Notes under the pieces: generated by a model
Told to the model about the DNA's origin: nothing
The model's database searches: none
The model's input: the letters and a program-made list of their open reading frames with translations, nothing else
Assembly: GCA_963843945.1 (NCBI GenBank)
Contig: CAWJMF010000002.1
Span: forward strand, 682,001-746,000
From: CAWJMF01 sp963843945
Lineage (GTDB): Bacteria > Vulcanimicrobiota > Vulcanimicrobiia > Vulcanimicrobiales > Vulcanimicrobiaceae
Direction: 5' to 3'
Length of the DNA stretch: 64,000 bases
Translations under genes and position numbers: made by a program
Shown here: one piece after another, positions 33,504 through 44,367 of the stretch
Layout of the letters: each line of letters starts with the position of its first letter
Numbering within the stretch: the first letter of the stretch is position 1

Positions 33504-34806
33504 TGCGATCGACCGACCGTCTGCATCATCGGCACCGGCTACGTCGGCATGGCCTGCATGGTCGGCCTCGCCGAGCTGGGATGGACCGTCCACGGATACG
33601 ACATCCAGCCCGATCGCATCGAGCGATTGCGAAGGGCACTCCGCCATACGACGAGCTTGGAAGAGGCGCTCAAAAACACATCGCAAACGGCCGAATGCGT
33701 TTCTTCGACGATCTGGCCGAGGCGGCGCACGAAGCTCTGAGATCGTGTTGGTTACGGTCAACACGCCCTCGCGCGACGATGGATCGGCCGACCTTTCGTT
33801 GGACTCGGCGCTCAAGGCGCTTTCAAGCGTACGTTTGCGAGCCTGGCCCACGATCGTGATTCGCTCCACGGTGCCTCCCGGTACCTGCGAAGGCTCGCTC
33901 CGTTCGTCGAGAAGTGGGGCGAACTCGTCTTCGCACCGGAATTTCTTCGCGAGGGCGCGGCGATGAGGACTTCTTGAAGCCGGCGCGGCTCGTCGTCGGC
34001 TCTCGTAAAGCGGCAATCGCCGTGCCGTACGTGCGCCTTTTCGAAGCCTCGCGCCGGTGATTTTCACTTCGCTATGCAATGCGGAGCTCGTCAAGTGTTG
34101 CTCCAACGCGTTTCTAGCCATGAAAATCACTTACGCGAATGAAGTCGCGAACCTGTGCGACGCGCTCGGCGCATACTCCGACGACGTGCTCCGCGGCATG
34201 GGGTACGACCCGCGAATCGGCAGCGATTTCTTGCGTCCCGGCATCGGCTTCGGCGGCCCGTGCTTCGAGAAGGACGTCAAGAGCATACGCCACATCGCGA
34301 CCCAGCTGGAACCGGCTGCGAGCTCTTCTCGGCGACCCTGCGGGTCAACGAGCCCAGCCGATGCGCGTCATCGACGCCTGTCGAACGAGATCGGCAGCCT
34401 GGACGGCGCGACGTCGCCGTGTGGGGCTTAGCCTTCAAAGCCGGTACCGACGACGTCCGTAGCTCGCTGGCGCTTCGTATCGTCGACGAATTAGCGGCGC
34501 GCGGCGCGACGATTATCGCCTACGATCCGGCGGTTCATGTGGCGCCGCTGCCCGTGGGCAGCCGCCTCGTCCGCTCGGCGCTCGAGGCACCGCCGACGCC
34601 GACGCGCTGGTCGTGCTGACCGATTGGCCGGAGTTCGCGCTGATCGATCCCGTTTCGTTCGCTCACGCGTTGCGCCGAGGACCGTGGTAGACGGCTGCAA
34701 CGTCCTCGATCCTCGGCGGGTGGCATCCGCGGGCTTGGCCTACCGCGGCGTCGGCCGCACCGCCATGCGGGCCCCGGCCCGAGTCTCCTATGCTTCGGCT
34801 CTGTAG
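33503..34806 (+). CDS. UDP-glucose/UDP-N-acetylsugar 6-dehydrogenase (several frameshifts)
   Basis: NAD-dependent four-electron oxidation of a UDP-sugar to the uronic acid. Recovered in several frames: Rossmann IIGTGYVGMACMVGLAELGW, VTVNTP, the FAPEFLREGAA region, NAFLAMKITYANEVANLCDA, catalytic Cys in GFGGPCFEKD, and C-terminal FKAGTDDVRSSLALRIVDEL. About 435 residues, the usual size. One break (33964) is repaired by ATGGAG for ATGAG. Substrate is probably UDP-glucose, because the UDP-glucuronate decarboxylase four genes on would use its product; UDP-GlcNAc or UDP-ManNAc cannot be excluded. Confidence 0.83.
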
Positions 34807-34818
34807 ACGGGAGAGACT

Positions 34819-36174
34819 ATGACTTACGTTCAAACCGCAGCCGCTAACCTCAGAGACGCTTCGGAAACCGTCGGCCGGCACCGCTGGCTGGTCATCTCGG
34901 TTTTCGTCGCGCTGATGCTCGGCGCGCTTCTGCTCCTCGATAAGATTCCGCGCTCGTACGGAGCCAGCGCGAACGTGCTGGTCGTCAACGGCAACTCGCG
35001 CAACGACCCGACGTTGTCTTCGCCCGACCTGCCGTCGATCGCAACCAGCACGGTCGTGCTCGAGCGCGTTCGCCAGCGTCTCGGCTTGAACGTACCGCTG
35101 CAGGTCATGAAAAAGCGATTACGGCGAAGTCGCCGCCCTTTAAGTCGAGCATCATGCGGATGGATCTCGGACCCAGCGCCGCGCTCGCCGCAACCGTTGC
35201 GAACGGCGTTGCCGACGAACTCGCGCACTACTACAACCAGCTCTCGACCGTCCGCTACGATAACGACCTGGTCGCGCTCGACGGCGAACTGGCCAAGCAG
35301 AAAGCGAAGATCGAAAGCATCGACGCGCGCTTGAAGACGTCGGGCGGCGCCGCACAGGCCCCGTCTTCGAATGCCGACGATAGGATTCAGGCACCGGCAG
35401 CTTGATCGGCCAGTTGGATTCGCTCGAGACCGAGCGCGCGTTGGCGAACGCGAGCCTGCAAGGCGATACGGCAGCGGCTCAAGCGATAACGGTCGACGCG
35501 CAAACGCGCTCCGAGATCAGCCGCCGCGAGATCTTACAAAACGATCCGTTCTATCAGACGCTCGTAACCGGTGCGGCGAAGGAAGCTGCAAACCTCGCCG
35601 ACGTCCGTTCGCGGTACACGGATCGATACCCCGGTCTGCCGGCACTCCAGGCGAAGGTCGACGGCCTCAACGCCGCCGTCTCGCAAGAAGCGGCGCGCGC
35701 GCTCTCCAATCCGCATGCGTTCAGCCCGGCGGTGGTCTCCGCGCTGGCCGATCAACGCAAAGCCGCTGCCGTGGTCGCGGCCGACTCGGCCAAGGTGGCC
35801 GCCCTCGACGACGGATCGCGCGTCAGCGTCAGCAGATGGCCGAGTCCGTTTCGCTGGAGCTGCTCCGGCTGGAACGCGACGCGGCCCTAGCCGAGTACCG
35901 CACGATCGCCGCCCGGCGCGCCACGTCGCTGGCGGACCGTGCCGACGCGCTCTCGCTCGGCTCGGTCGTCGTCGTCGACCGCGCGCTGGCCTCGCAAGCC
36001 CAAATCACCATCGGCACGCGCCGCCTGATCGCAATGATCGGGCTGCTCAGCCTCATCCTCGCGCTCGGCAGCGCGTTTCTGGCCGACCAACTCAACCCGC
36101 GCCTGCGCCGTGCCGCTCAAATCGAGAGCCTGTACGGTATGCCGGTCATCGCTACGTTAGGGAAAAAACGATGA
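34819..36174 (+). CDS. Wzz/GumC-type chain-length determinant (frameshifts)
   Basis: Polysaccharide co-polymerase of the inner membrane. It has an N-terminal membrane helix after HRWLVISVFVALMLGALLLL, a long periplasmic helical region (about residues 110-360; QNDPFYQTLVTGAAKEAANL, RYTDRYPGLPALQAKVDGLN), and a C-terminal helix (LIAMIGLLSLILALGSAFLAD) followed by DQLNPRLRRAAQIESLYGMP, the typical cytoplasmic junction to a BY-kinase. About three frame changes (near 35110, 35390 and 35830). The BY-kinase-like gene starts inside its stop (ATGA), as usual for Wzc split into two proteins. Confidence 0.85.
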
Positions 36175-36998
36175 GCACTCGGATCGATTCGAAACCCCAA
36201 GGCCCGGCGCCCGAGGCGTCCGTCGACTCGCAAATCCAGCTCTTGCGCTCGCGCGTCGAGGCGGAGATCAAGAAACCGGCCGTCGTCATGGTTACGTCGG
36301 CGCATGCCGGGGACGGGAAGAGCTCACCGCGAGTTCGCTCGCTACGAGTTTCGCTAAATCCGGCCATCGCGCGGCGCTGGTGAGCGAGAACCGCGGGGCC
36401 GGTCACGATCTCGATTCCGCGCTCGAGCGCCGCGCTCACGGACGCGTCACCACCGTCGAGTTGCCGCCCGAAAGCGACGACGCCGTCTCGCTCGAAAGCT
36501 TGAAGAACTTCGTGGACACGATGCGCACCGGCCACGACTACACGATCGTGGACGCGGGCGCGTTCTCGACAGCAACTCCGCGATGGCGCTGCCGGGCGTC
36601 GTCGACGGCATCTTGCTCACCGTTCGCGTCGGCCGAGCCTCGAGCGACAAAGACGAGATGATGGTGCGCATGATCGAGCACTTGGGCAGCAACGTCATCG
36701 GCGTCGTCGCGACCGACCCGGCCGCGATCGCGGCTTTCGAGCGCAGCGCCCAGCAAGCGTCCGGTGAAAGCACGCGGCCGCGCCCAGCCGAGCGCAAGCC
36801 CGCGCGCGTCCTCGTTACCACGGTCTTGGCAGGCGCGATCTTCGCGGCGCTCGCGAGCTCACCGGCCAGCACGTCATCGACGCTCGCCGGAATACCGGTC
36901 GGGCAAGTCGGAGCGCGGGTCCCACAAGCGACCGAGCACGTACGGGACGTCGTCAGCCGGTTTACCGGCGTACCCTGCTGGCGCGCACGAAAGACTGA
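36171..36998 (+). CDS. BY-kinase/ParA-like ATPase of the capsule locus, degenerate (frameshifts)
   Basis: Partner of the chain-length protein. The order IQLLRSRVEAEIKKPAVVMV, TSAHAGDGKS (Walker A), SGHRAALVSEN, TIVDAGAFS and GVVDGILLTVRVGR follows bacterial tyrosine kinases. Two features are missing: the Walker A' DADLR is replaced by VSEN, and no tyrosine cluster is seen at the C-terminus. The C-terminal part has a probable membrane helix (VLVTTVLAGAIFAALASS) and, in the last frame, ends YRRTLLARTKD. It may act as a structural ATPase rather than an autophosphorylating kinase. Three or more frame changes limit certainty. Confidence 0.68.
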
Positions 36999-37012
36999 GG
37001 TCCTCTGCCTTC

Positions 37013-37981
37013 ATGCTGAGCCTGGTAACCGGCGGCGCGGGATTTCTCGGAAGCCATTTGGTGAATGCCCTGGTCGACGACGGCCACCGCGTGGTCATCG
37101 TCGACAACCTCTCGACCGGGCACGTGCGCAATCTGGAACACGCACTGTCGTCGGGGCGCGCGACCTTCGTGTACGCGGACGTCGCCGCTCCCGCCGAGCG
37201 CTTTCGGGAAATTCTCACGAAGGCTGCCCGGGAAAAATTCGAGCGCATCTACCACTTCGCGTCACCCGCGAGCCCCGAAGCGTACCGAGCCGACCCGTGG
37301 GGCACGCTTTCGGCAAACTCCGCCGGCACGATGACCTTGATCGACGTCGCCCTCGAGCACCGGGCGCGCTTCCTGTTCGCTTCGACCTCGGAGGTCTACG
37401 GCGATCCGCTCGTCCATCCCCACCCGAAAGCTATTTCGGAAACGTCGATCCGATCGGTCCGCGCAGTCAATACGACGAGGGCAAGCGCTTCGGCGAAGCG
37501 TGCGTCGCAGCCGCGACCCGCACGCGGCGCCTCGATGGGCGCATCGTCCGCTTCTTCAACTGCTACGGCCCCGGGATGGCAGAAGGCGACGGACGCTTGA
37601 TTCCCGCTTTGATCGAAGCCTTACAAAACGGCCGGCGCCTTCCGATCCACGGAACGGCTTACGACGCGCTCGATGACCTACGTCAGCGATGCGGTGGAAA
37701 TCGCACGTTTGGTGATGGAGCGTCCGCAACCGCTCTTAACCCCCGTGAACGCGGGCAACGACGACGAGCGCTCCGTCGGCGACATCGCGCGCGCGCTCGC
37801 CTCGATCGCCCAAGTACCCTTCGACCCCGTCGAGCTGCCGGCGCGCGAACAGGATCCGCAGCGCCGCCGGCCCGACTTGACGCTCGCGCGCAGCCTCGGC
37901 TGGACCCCTTCGACCTCGCTCGAGGACGGCTTGCGCGCCACCTATCGCTGGTTCCGCGAAGAACGTCTGGCGTTCGCGTAG
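37013..37981 (+). CDS. UDP-glucuronate decarboxylase (UXS-like SDR; frameshifts)
   Basis: Extended SDR that converts UDP-glucuronate to UDP-xylose. Motifs: LVTGGAGFLGSHLVNALVDD at the N-terminus; IYHFASPASPEAY; FLFASTSEVYGDPLVHPHP; then, in the next frame, YFGNVDPIGPRSQYDEGKRF with the catalytic Tyr-x3-Lys; RFFNCYGPGMAEGDGR; and a C-terminal MTYVSDAVE part. The PLVHPH and GPRSQYDEGKR wording is specific for UXS rather than general epimerases. The gene lies downstream of a UDP-sugar dehydrogenase, which would make the substrate. At least three frame changes, for example near 37430 and 37665. Confidence 0.82.
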
Positions 37982-37990
37982 CGTGAACGC

Positions 37991-38835
37991 ATGCAGACGC
38001 TAGAACAAACCGGCTTCGAGTCGCTCCACGTTACGATCGCCGGCGTCGACGGCTCGATTCGCGCGCCGGCGCCGGTCATTTCGGTCTTGAGCAGAGTTCT
38101 CGCGCACGCCCGGCGTCCCGCGTCTTCCGTCCCGGCCCGAGCGAGTATCGAAGTCGAGAGCGACGACGTGTCGTGGCGCATTAGCGGCGGCTCCGAAGAA
38201 AGCCGCAAGGTCCTGAGTTCGCGCAGCGCCTTGCCGCAAGTCGCCGGCGCGATCGTCTCCTCGCTCGTGTCCGACGTCGCCTCGACGGCGGGCTTGCGCG
38301 TCGCGCGCGCCGCCGTCATCGAACGCGACGGACGCGCGGTCGCGTTCGTGGGCGACGACTGGGAATCGTGCATCACGCTGGCGGCGCACCTTCACGTGCG
38401 CGGCTGGCGCCTGCTCGGCGGCGACTACGCGCTCATCGATCTCCCTTCGCTCAACGTGCTGGCCACCCGCAAGCTGCTCTACGTCACCTTGTCCTGCGTC
38501 GACGAGTTGCCGCTCACGTATCGCCGCGCCGTCGAGGACTCGCCGTGGTATTCGACGCGGCACGACATCGCGTTCTACGCGGTCGACCCGGCGCTCGCGG
38601 TGCAGCGCGGCTCCGCCTGGGGCAATTCGGCCGGCTGCGCGCCGTGCTGCGCCTCGACGGCCACGTTTCGGAATACCCCTCGCTCGAGCGCGCGGGCCCG
38701 TTCACGATTGCGAACGGCATCGGCAGCGACGATTTGGAGCGGGCCGGCGTCGCCGTGGCGGAGATCAAGCTCGGCGACTTCGTGACGACCTGCGATTTGC
38801 TCGAACGCTGGCTCGGCGCGCAGCTGCCGGACTGA
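37991..38835 (+). CDS. HPr-kinase-like protein with degenerate P-loop (one frameshift)
   Basis: About 281 residues. The HprK-like core is recognisable: VERDGRA-like lead (VIERDGRAVAFVGDDWESC), helix and strand LAAHLHVRGWRLLGGDYALID, and later VAVAEIKLGDFVTTCDLLERW. In HprK the P-loop reads GxSGxGKS; here it is GDDWESCIT, lacking the Gly and Lys needed for ATP. HprK-like proteins in exopolysaccharide loci are known but of unknown role. One break at about 38627 is repaired by GGGGG for GGGG. It lies 10 nt after the decarboxylase and 9 nt before the flippase. A non-catalytic sensory or scaffold role is inference. Confidence 0.7.
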
Positions 38836-38844
38836 GCGGGCTCG

Positions 38845-40279
38845 ATGCAAGCCTTGAAGCATTGGCCGCTCTACCTGATCGCCCGGGTGCTGCCCGCCGC
38901 GATCGGTTGTGCCGGCATCGCGATCTACACGCGGCTGCTCGACCCGGGCAGCTTCGGCACGTACGCGCTCCTCTTGAGTACGGCGTTCGGTATCGGCTTG
39001 ATCGGCTTCTCCTGGATCCGCGTCGCGAGCTTGCGCTTTGCGGCCACGATCGACGCGGAGGGCGAGCCCGCCTTGCTGGTCACCATCGCCTGCGCCTTCG
39101 CCGCAACCTCCGCGCTCGTCGCCGCCGTCATTCTACTCGTCGTACGTGTCTACGATCCGAACCTCGGCTGGAACTTAGCGCTCCTGACGGCGGGCTGCGC
39201 GATTGCGAGCGCGTGGTTCGAGCTCAACATCACGCTGCTGCAAGCCCGGCTACAAGTTCTGGGCGTCGGGCTGCTCCAGTTGGGCCGCGGGGTCGGTACG
39301 CTGCTGTGCTCCGTCGTCCTGATCTACGCCGGTTTGGGAGCTCAGGCGCTGCTCGTCGGCTTCATTGCGGGGAACCTGGCCGGCTTCGGCAGCATTTTCC
39401 TGTGGAGAAGCGCGCTCCGCGGGAAGCTCGACGGGGCGCTGCTGCGGCGCTTCTTCCACTTCGGCTGGCCTTCGAGCGCCAGCTCCGTCAGCTACCTTTC
39501 GATGACGTTTCAGCGTTACGCGCTCGATGCGGCCGGCGGTAGCGCGGTCGTCGGAATCTACGCCGCCGCGACCGACTTCTCGCAACAGACGGTCGGCCTG
39601 CTCATGGGAACCGCAACGCTCGCCGGGCAGCCGCTGGCCTTTCGGGCGCGCGATCTCGGGGCGAAGCGTCAACTGTCCGAGCAAATGCGCAACAACGCGC
39701 GCCTGCTCTTCGCGGTGGGATTTCCCGCCGCGGCGGGACTCATCGCCCTCGCCGATCCGATCGCGCAGATCTATCTCGGTCCACGCTTTCACGTCCACGC
39801 CGGCCCGCTGATGGCGCTGGCGGCGGGCTCGATCTTCCTTTCGGGATTGCGCGGCGGGTACTTCGAGCAAGCCTTCGAGATCGCGTTCAAGACGCGCGCC
39901 GTCGCACTCAACGCGTTCGCGCGCGTCGCGCTGACGGTCGCCTTCAGCCTCTGGCTGATTCCGCGAAGCGGCGCGGTCGGCGCCGCCGTCGCGCTGCTGC
40001 TGGCCGAATTCATCGGGCTCCTGATGAGCATCGCCTGGGCGCGGCGGCTCATGCACGTCCCGATTCCGGTCTTGTCCTGGTTCAAGATCGCCGCGGCGAC
40101 TGCCATCATGGTCGCCGTCCTCGCGCTCGTCCCGCTGCGCACGACGATCCTCGGGCTGGCGATCGCCGTTGCCGCCGGAGCGCTCGCCTACGGCGCTTCG
40201 ATCGCGCTCCTGCACGTGCGCGGCCTGCGCGCAATCGCGAGTTCGCTTTGGCGCGCGGCGCCGCAGCGACCCGCTATGA
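38845..40279 (+). CDS. Wzx-type polysaccharide flippase (MATE/MOP superfamily)
   Basis: About 475 residues with some twelve membrane helices, of the polysaccharide-transporter type that flips lipid-linked repeat units: LYLIARVLPAAIGCAGIAIY at the start, IYTRLLDPGSFGTYALLLST (typical for Wzx), FFHFGWPSSASSVSYLSMTF, DAAGGSAVVGIYAAATDFSQ and a final SGAVGAAVALLLAEFIGLL. The frame stays open into the next glycosyltransferase through its ATG at 40276. An ATGA overlap there (TGA 40277-40279) suggests the true stop, hidden by one missing base nearby. A natural flippase-glycosyltransferase fusion is less likely. Confidence 0.85.
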
Positions 40280-41296
40280 TTGCGGAACCGCGCGGCACCG
40301 CGCTCGCGCCGGCGAGCGAAACGCTCGTTTCGGTCATCGTCCCGGCCTATCAGGCGGAGCGCTTCGTCGCCGGGGCGATCTCTCCGCACTGCGCCAGACG
40401 CATCGAGCGCTCGAGGTCTTAGTCGTCGATGACGGTTCGACCGACGGTACGCACGCGCGGCTCGCGGCGATCGCCGATCCGCGGCTGCACGTCTTCGCCG
40501 GCCAACGCCGGCACCGCGGCCGCGCGGAACGCGGCCCTTGCCCGGGCACGCGGACGTTATGTCGCGTTCCTCGACGCCGACGATCGCTGGTTTCCCAAGA
40601 AGCTCGAGACGGAACTCGCCATCCTCGAGCGCGCGCCCAAGCCCATCGGGATCGCCTACAGCTCGCACTACGCGGTCGACGATCGCGGGGCTCTGCTGCA
40701 TGCCGCGCCCGTGCGGCGGCATGCCGGCCGCCGATTCGATCTGTTTCTCGACGGCGAAGACTTTCTAATGCCGAGCCTCTGCCTGTTCGACCGGCGCATC
40801 TTCGAAGCGATCGGAACGTTCAACGCCGCGCGCTATCACGAAGACCATGACTTCATCCTGCGGGCGAGCCGAAGCTTCCCGATCTACCCGACCGGCCGGC
40901 GACTAGCGGTCTACCGTCACTCGACGGCCGGCAAGTGTCGCGCCATCTTGCGCGAATTCGAGCGCGCTCGCGAGGCCGAACTCACGCTCGTCGCGGACCT
41001 CGCCGGGCAACTCTCACGAGACGAGGCGCGGCGGCTGCGCGGACGTCGTGCGCTCGCTCTACCTGCGCTTTCTCATGTACGGCTTCTCGGGACACGCCCG
41101 GCGTTTGCGCGACGAAGTCGAACTCGCCAGCCTGCGCGCGACGACGAAGGGCCGGCTCGGCTACCTTTTCGCCAAGACGGGCGTCAATCTGCTCGCTCCG
41201 GCGCGCCGCACCGTTCAGAGCCTGCACCGCGCGACCCAGCAAGGCCGCTGGCGGCGCCTCTTAGCGCGTGCGAACCTCGAACTGCGTTATGAGTGA
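40276..41296 (+). CDS. GT2 family glycosyltransferase (frameshifts)
   Basis: GT-A fold enzyme. Recovered motifs: VSVIVPAYQAERFVAGAI, LEVLVVDDGSTDGT, AGTAAARNAALARARGRYVA, the metal-binding FLDADDRWFP, then GIAYSSHYAVDD and FNAARYHEDHDFILRASR (acceptor-side ED motif). The C-terminal part (LRFLMYGFSGHARRLRDEVE) is basic and helical. Breaks near 40390, 40505 and 41040. It adds a sugar to the repeat unit in the cytoplasm; donor unknown. It overlaps the flippase end and the next glycosyltransferase start. Confidence 0.83.
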
Positions 41297-42263
41297 GTGC
41301 GCGGCCGTCGGCGAATCGATTGCGTCCCGGCGCGCGCCGGCGGCCCGCAAGGTATGCGTCGCCGTACCGACGTTCCAGCGACCCGAACTGCTCGCACGCG
41401 TGCTGCGCGGCATCGCCGCTCTGTCGATACCGGACGGCGTGGACCCGCGCGTGCTGGTCCTCGACAACAACCCGGCTCCCTCCGCGTACGAATCGGTCGA
41501 AAAGATCGGCGACGGTTTTCCGTTCGAGCTTGCCTACGATCACGTCGCGGAACCGGGACTCTCGTCCGTGCGCAACTTCGCTTTGATGCGGGCGCGCCAA
41601 GGTTTCGATTTTCTCGCGATGATCGACGACGACGAGATGCCGCATCATCTGTCGCTTAGCGAACTGCTGCGCGTTCAAGCCGAGACCGGCGCCGACGCCA
41701 TAATGGGACCGGTGCCGCGCATCGTTCCACCGGACGCGCCGCGCTGGCTGCGTCAGGGAGGCTTCTTCGATCTACCGGTCTACCGGGATCGAGCGTTCAT
41801 CCGCGACGGCTACAGCGGAAATTGTCTGTTGCACGTCGCCTCGATCGAGAGCTTGGGCCTCAGCTTCGATTCCGCATTCAACTTCGCGGGCGGCGAGGAT
41901 CTGCTCTTCTTCCGGCAATTGCTGGCGCGCGGTGCAAAGCTGGCCTACGCCCGGCACGCGGTCGCCGAGGAGTTCGTCGGCGCCGAGCGCTTGAGCACGG
42001 CCTACATCCTCAAGTTGAATTTTCGCCGCGGCAACACGCTCTCGCTCTGCGACCGTCACCTGGGCGGCCGGCGCGTGCTCGCGACGCGCGCCGTCAAAGC
42101 GCTGGGCCGCATCGCACTCGGGACTGCGCGCTTTCTCCCCGGCGTTCTGCGCCGCGGCCGAATCGGCGCCGTCGGCGCCTCCTGCGACATCGCGCTCGGC
42201 CTCGGAGCGCTTGCCGGACTCTTCGGCTACACCTACAACGCCTACCGTCGACCAGCGGCTTAA
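41289..42263 (+). CDS. GT2 family glycosyltransferase
   Basis: 324 residues from the ATG at 41289, read in one frame without breaks. Motifs: KVCVAVPTFQRPELLARVLR, VLVLDNNPAPSAYESVEK, AEPGLSSVRNFALMRARQGF, the metal-binding MIDDDEMPHHL, and later FNFAGGEDLLFFRQLLARGA plus HAVAEEFVGAERLSTAYILK. These are typical of WcaA/SpsA-like GT2 enzymes in capsule loci. It overlaps the previous glycosyltransferase by 8 nt. The C-terminal part contains hydrophobic stretches that may anchor it to the membrane. It converges on the polymerase/ligase gene at 42275. Confidence 0.88.
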   Translation: MSECAAVGESIASRRAPAARKVCVAVPTFQRPELLARVLRGIAALSIPDGVDPRVLVLDNNPAPSAYESVEKIGDGFPFELAYDHVAEPGLSSVRNFALMRARQGFDFLAMIDDDEMPHHLSLSELLRVQAETGADAIMGPVPRIVPPDAPRWLRQGGFFDLPVYRDRAFIRDGYSGNCLLHVASIESLGLSFDSAFNFAGGEDLLFFRQLLARGAKLAYARHAVAEEFVGAERLSTAYILKLNFRRGNTLSLCDRHLGGRRVLATRAVKALGRIALGTARFLPGVLRRGRIGAVGASCDIALGLGALAGLFGYTYNAYRRPAA

Positions 42264-42274
42264 ACGGCGGCGCG

Positions 42275-43569
42275 CTACGTTCCACGCGCGCCGGCCGTGC
42301 CCGCCGCTTTCTTCCAGCGCGTCACGGTTTCGGGCGTACCGGCGCTCGCTCGAATCGGATAGGCATAGGCAGCCACGAAAAGGATGGTGCCCAGCGTGTT
42401 GTAGTTTCCGAGGTACGTTTCGGTATAGCTGCCCAGGACGAAGTATGCGATGACGAGCAGCGGCCACAGCCCGACCGCGTTGCGTTCTTGTAAGAAAAAG
42501 CGCATCGCGCGAATGAGGCTCGCGATGACCGCCGTGCTCAGCGCGACGACGCCGGCAAGGCCCGTGTCGAGGGCCGTTTGCAGGAAGCTATCGTGCGCGT
42601 GATACGGCGTCCAACCTCCAGCCTCGACGACGTAGTAGCTCAAATAGTCCTTCGCAACCGGCAATTGGAAAAACGCACCGTACCCGTAGCCGAGGAGCGG
42701 GCGCGCCTTGACGGCGTCGATCAGATGGGCCAGAAATCGGCCCGTCCGCTCAACGTTTGCGTTCTCCCGAGAAGGGCGTAGAGCGCCTCCGGATTGAGTC
42801 CGGCAAAGGTTGCAGCGGCCACGGCCAGGAGCGCTCCGAGCAGGGCGACGACGCGCGTGACCCCGCCGTAGCTCGGCGACGCGCAAGCCAGCGCGACGGT
42901 GCCGAGCGCGATCACCGCAACGCAGTCGAGCAGAGCCGTGGCGGAATCGGAGCCGACTAAGAGGATTGCGCTGAGAACGAGACCCGCAGCCGAGAGGAGC
43001 TTGAATTTGCTCCCACGCCGCAGGAGTTGCGTCGCAAAAACGAGGATCGCGAGCGCCATCGCCGCGCCGAGTGCGTTCTTCTCTTCGTACACGCCGTCCC
43101 ACGGCCCGCTTCCCCAAAACATGCGCGCGCGTCCCGGGGAGACGAAAATCAAGGCGAGGCTCGCGAGCGCGCTGGCACCGAAGAATACGGCCAGAACGTC
43201 GAGGAATTCCGTCAGCCGTAACGCGGCGACGACGTAAAGTGCGATCGTCGCCGTTCCGATCAGCTCGATCGAATTCTTGAGCGTGAGCCCCGGATCGACC
43301 GACCAGAACGTCGAGATGAAGCAGATCGCGAGAAACATCAGCAAGGGCAGCGAGCCGGCGAGCAAGTTCCGCAGTTCGCGATGCATCGCGAACAGGCGGG
43401 CTGCCGCAACCAGATAGGCGACGCCCCAGGCGACCTCGTTCAAAGGCGAGCTGGATTGGTCGATGCCCTGCTTGCCTTGAAGCGCATCGAGCAGCGTCAG
43501 CGCGAGCATCGCCAGCACCAGCCACCTGTCGTAGCGACGCTCCACGGGAAGGGGGCGCGGTTTCACCAT
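42275..43569 (-). CDS. Wzy/WaaL-type O-antigen polymerase or ligase (one frameshift)
   Basis: About 430 residues with ten or more membrane helices: YDRWLVLAMLALTLLDAL at the start, EEKNALGAAMALAILVFATQ in the middle (the conserved EKNxLG of Wzy_C proteins), then, after a break at about 42725, the periplasmic loop with GRADFW and RPLLGYGYGAFFQ and YHAHDSFLQTALDTGLAG, all typical of O-antigen ligase/polymerase. The last helices end VTRWKKAAGTAGARGT. It polymerises or transfers repeat units at the outer face of the inner membrane. It is on the minus strand together with the methyltransferase gene, whose stop overlaps its start by 7 nt. Confidence 0.85.
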
Positions 43570-44222
43570 CCGTGGTACGTCGTGATGCTTTTCGAGAGGC
43601 CGAGGAATCGCTCGCGGTAGATGGTCGCCTCGGGGAACAAGCGACGCATCTGCCGCAGCGTCAGCAGGCGCACCGAAGCGACGATCTCGCGCGCGCGTGC
43701 CGGATCCCGTTCGCGCGGAATCCAGCGGAGGCGTGCCCGCGTCAGCAAGAACGTGCGCAGGGCCAAGGGCATGAACTGGAAGCCCGGGACGAGGAAGTGC
43801 GGCTCGATCGGAAAGCGCGCGTTCGGCGTCTGCACGAAGTAGCGCTTGGCCACCCGGCGAATTTCATCGGCCATGCGCCGCTGATCTTCGAACGTCCCGA
43901 CGTGTTCGATCACCGAATTTGAGTAGACGACGTCGACGCTCGCGTCGGGGAAGGCGCTCAGATCGCGCGCGTCGCCGACGCGGGTCTCGAAGCGCCGGTC
44001 GCCGCTTGCTTGTGCGTTGAGGTTGAGAATGATGACGGTGACCCCGTCCTCGGCCAACTCCGACTTCTTCCAAAAATCCGCGGTGCCGCCCACGTCGAGG
44101 ATGGTCACGGGTTTCGGCAAGCGTGCGACCAAGCCGGTAAAAAATGCTAACCTTCGCGCCCGAAGTCGAGCGGCGAGCGAGCCGGGGGAACGATGGTCGG
44201 CGACCCGAGAGAAGATCGACAC
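43563..44222 (-). CDS. Class I SAM-dependent methyltransferase
   Basis: 219 residues, unbroken, from a GTG at 44222. SAM motif I is in ILDVGGTADFWKKS, followed by VIILNLNAQ at the second strand, GDARDLSAFPDASVDVVYSN (motifs II/III) and SVIEHVGTFEDQRRMADEI with the typical 'EHV' of methyltransferase_11-like enzymes. A C-terminal helical part (ARLRWIPRERDPARAREIVA) may bind the acceptor. It probably modifies a sugar of the polysaccharide. It is upstream of, and coupled to, the polymerase gene. Confidence 0.85.
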   Translation of the reverse strand: MSIFSRVADHRSPGSLAARLRARRLAFFTGLVARLPKPVTILDVGGTADFWKKSELAEDGVTVIILNLNAQASGDRRFETRVGDARDLSAFPDASVDVVYSNSVIEHVGTFEDQRRMADEIRRVAKRYFVQTPNARFPIEPHFLVPGFQFMPLALRTFLLTRARLRWIPRERDPARAREIVASVRLLTLRQMRRLFPEATIYRERFLGLSKSITTYHGW

Positions 44223-44367
44223 GCAACAATTTCTTTCGCCGTGAATCGCGCGATTGCTCCTGCACTCTGCGGTGAGTCACGCGATTCGTTCGAGGCGCCC
44301 TCCGCCGCGGCCCCGAAGGCGGAGTGCGGTCCGGGCGTAGACGCAAACGCAAAGGGAGGCGCGACGG

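Noticed and set aside
38845..40422. Flippase-glycosyltransferase fusion protein
   Set aside because: The frame is open across both, but an ATGA stop/start overlap at 40276-40279 would appear with one restored base, as between most other genes of the locus. A fusion remains possible but less likely.
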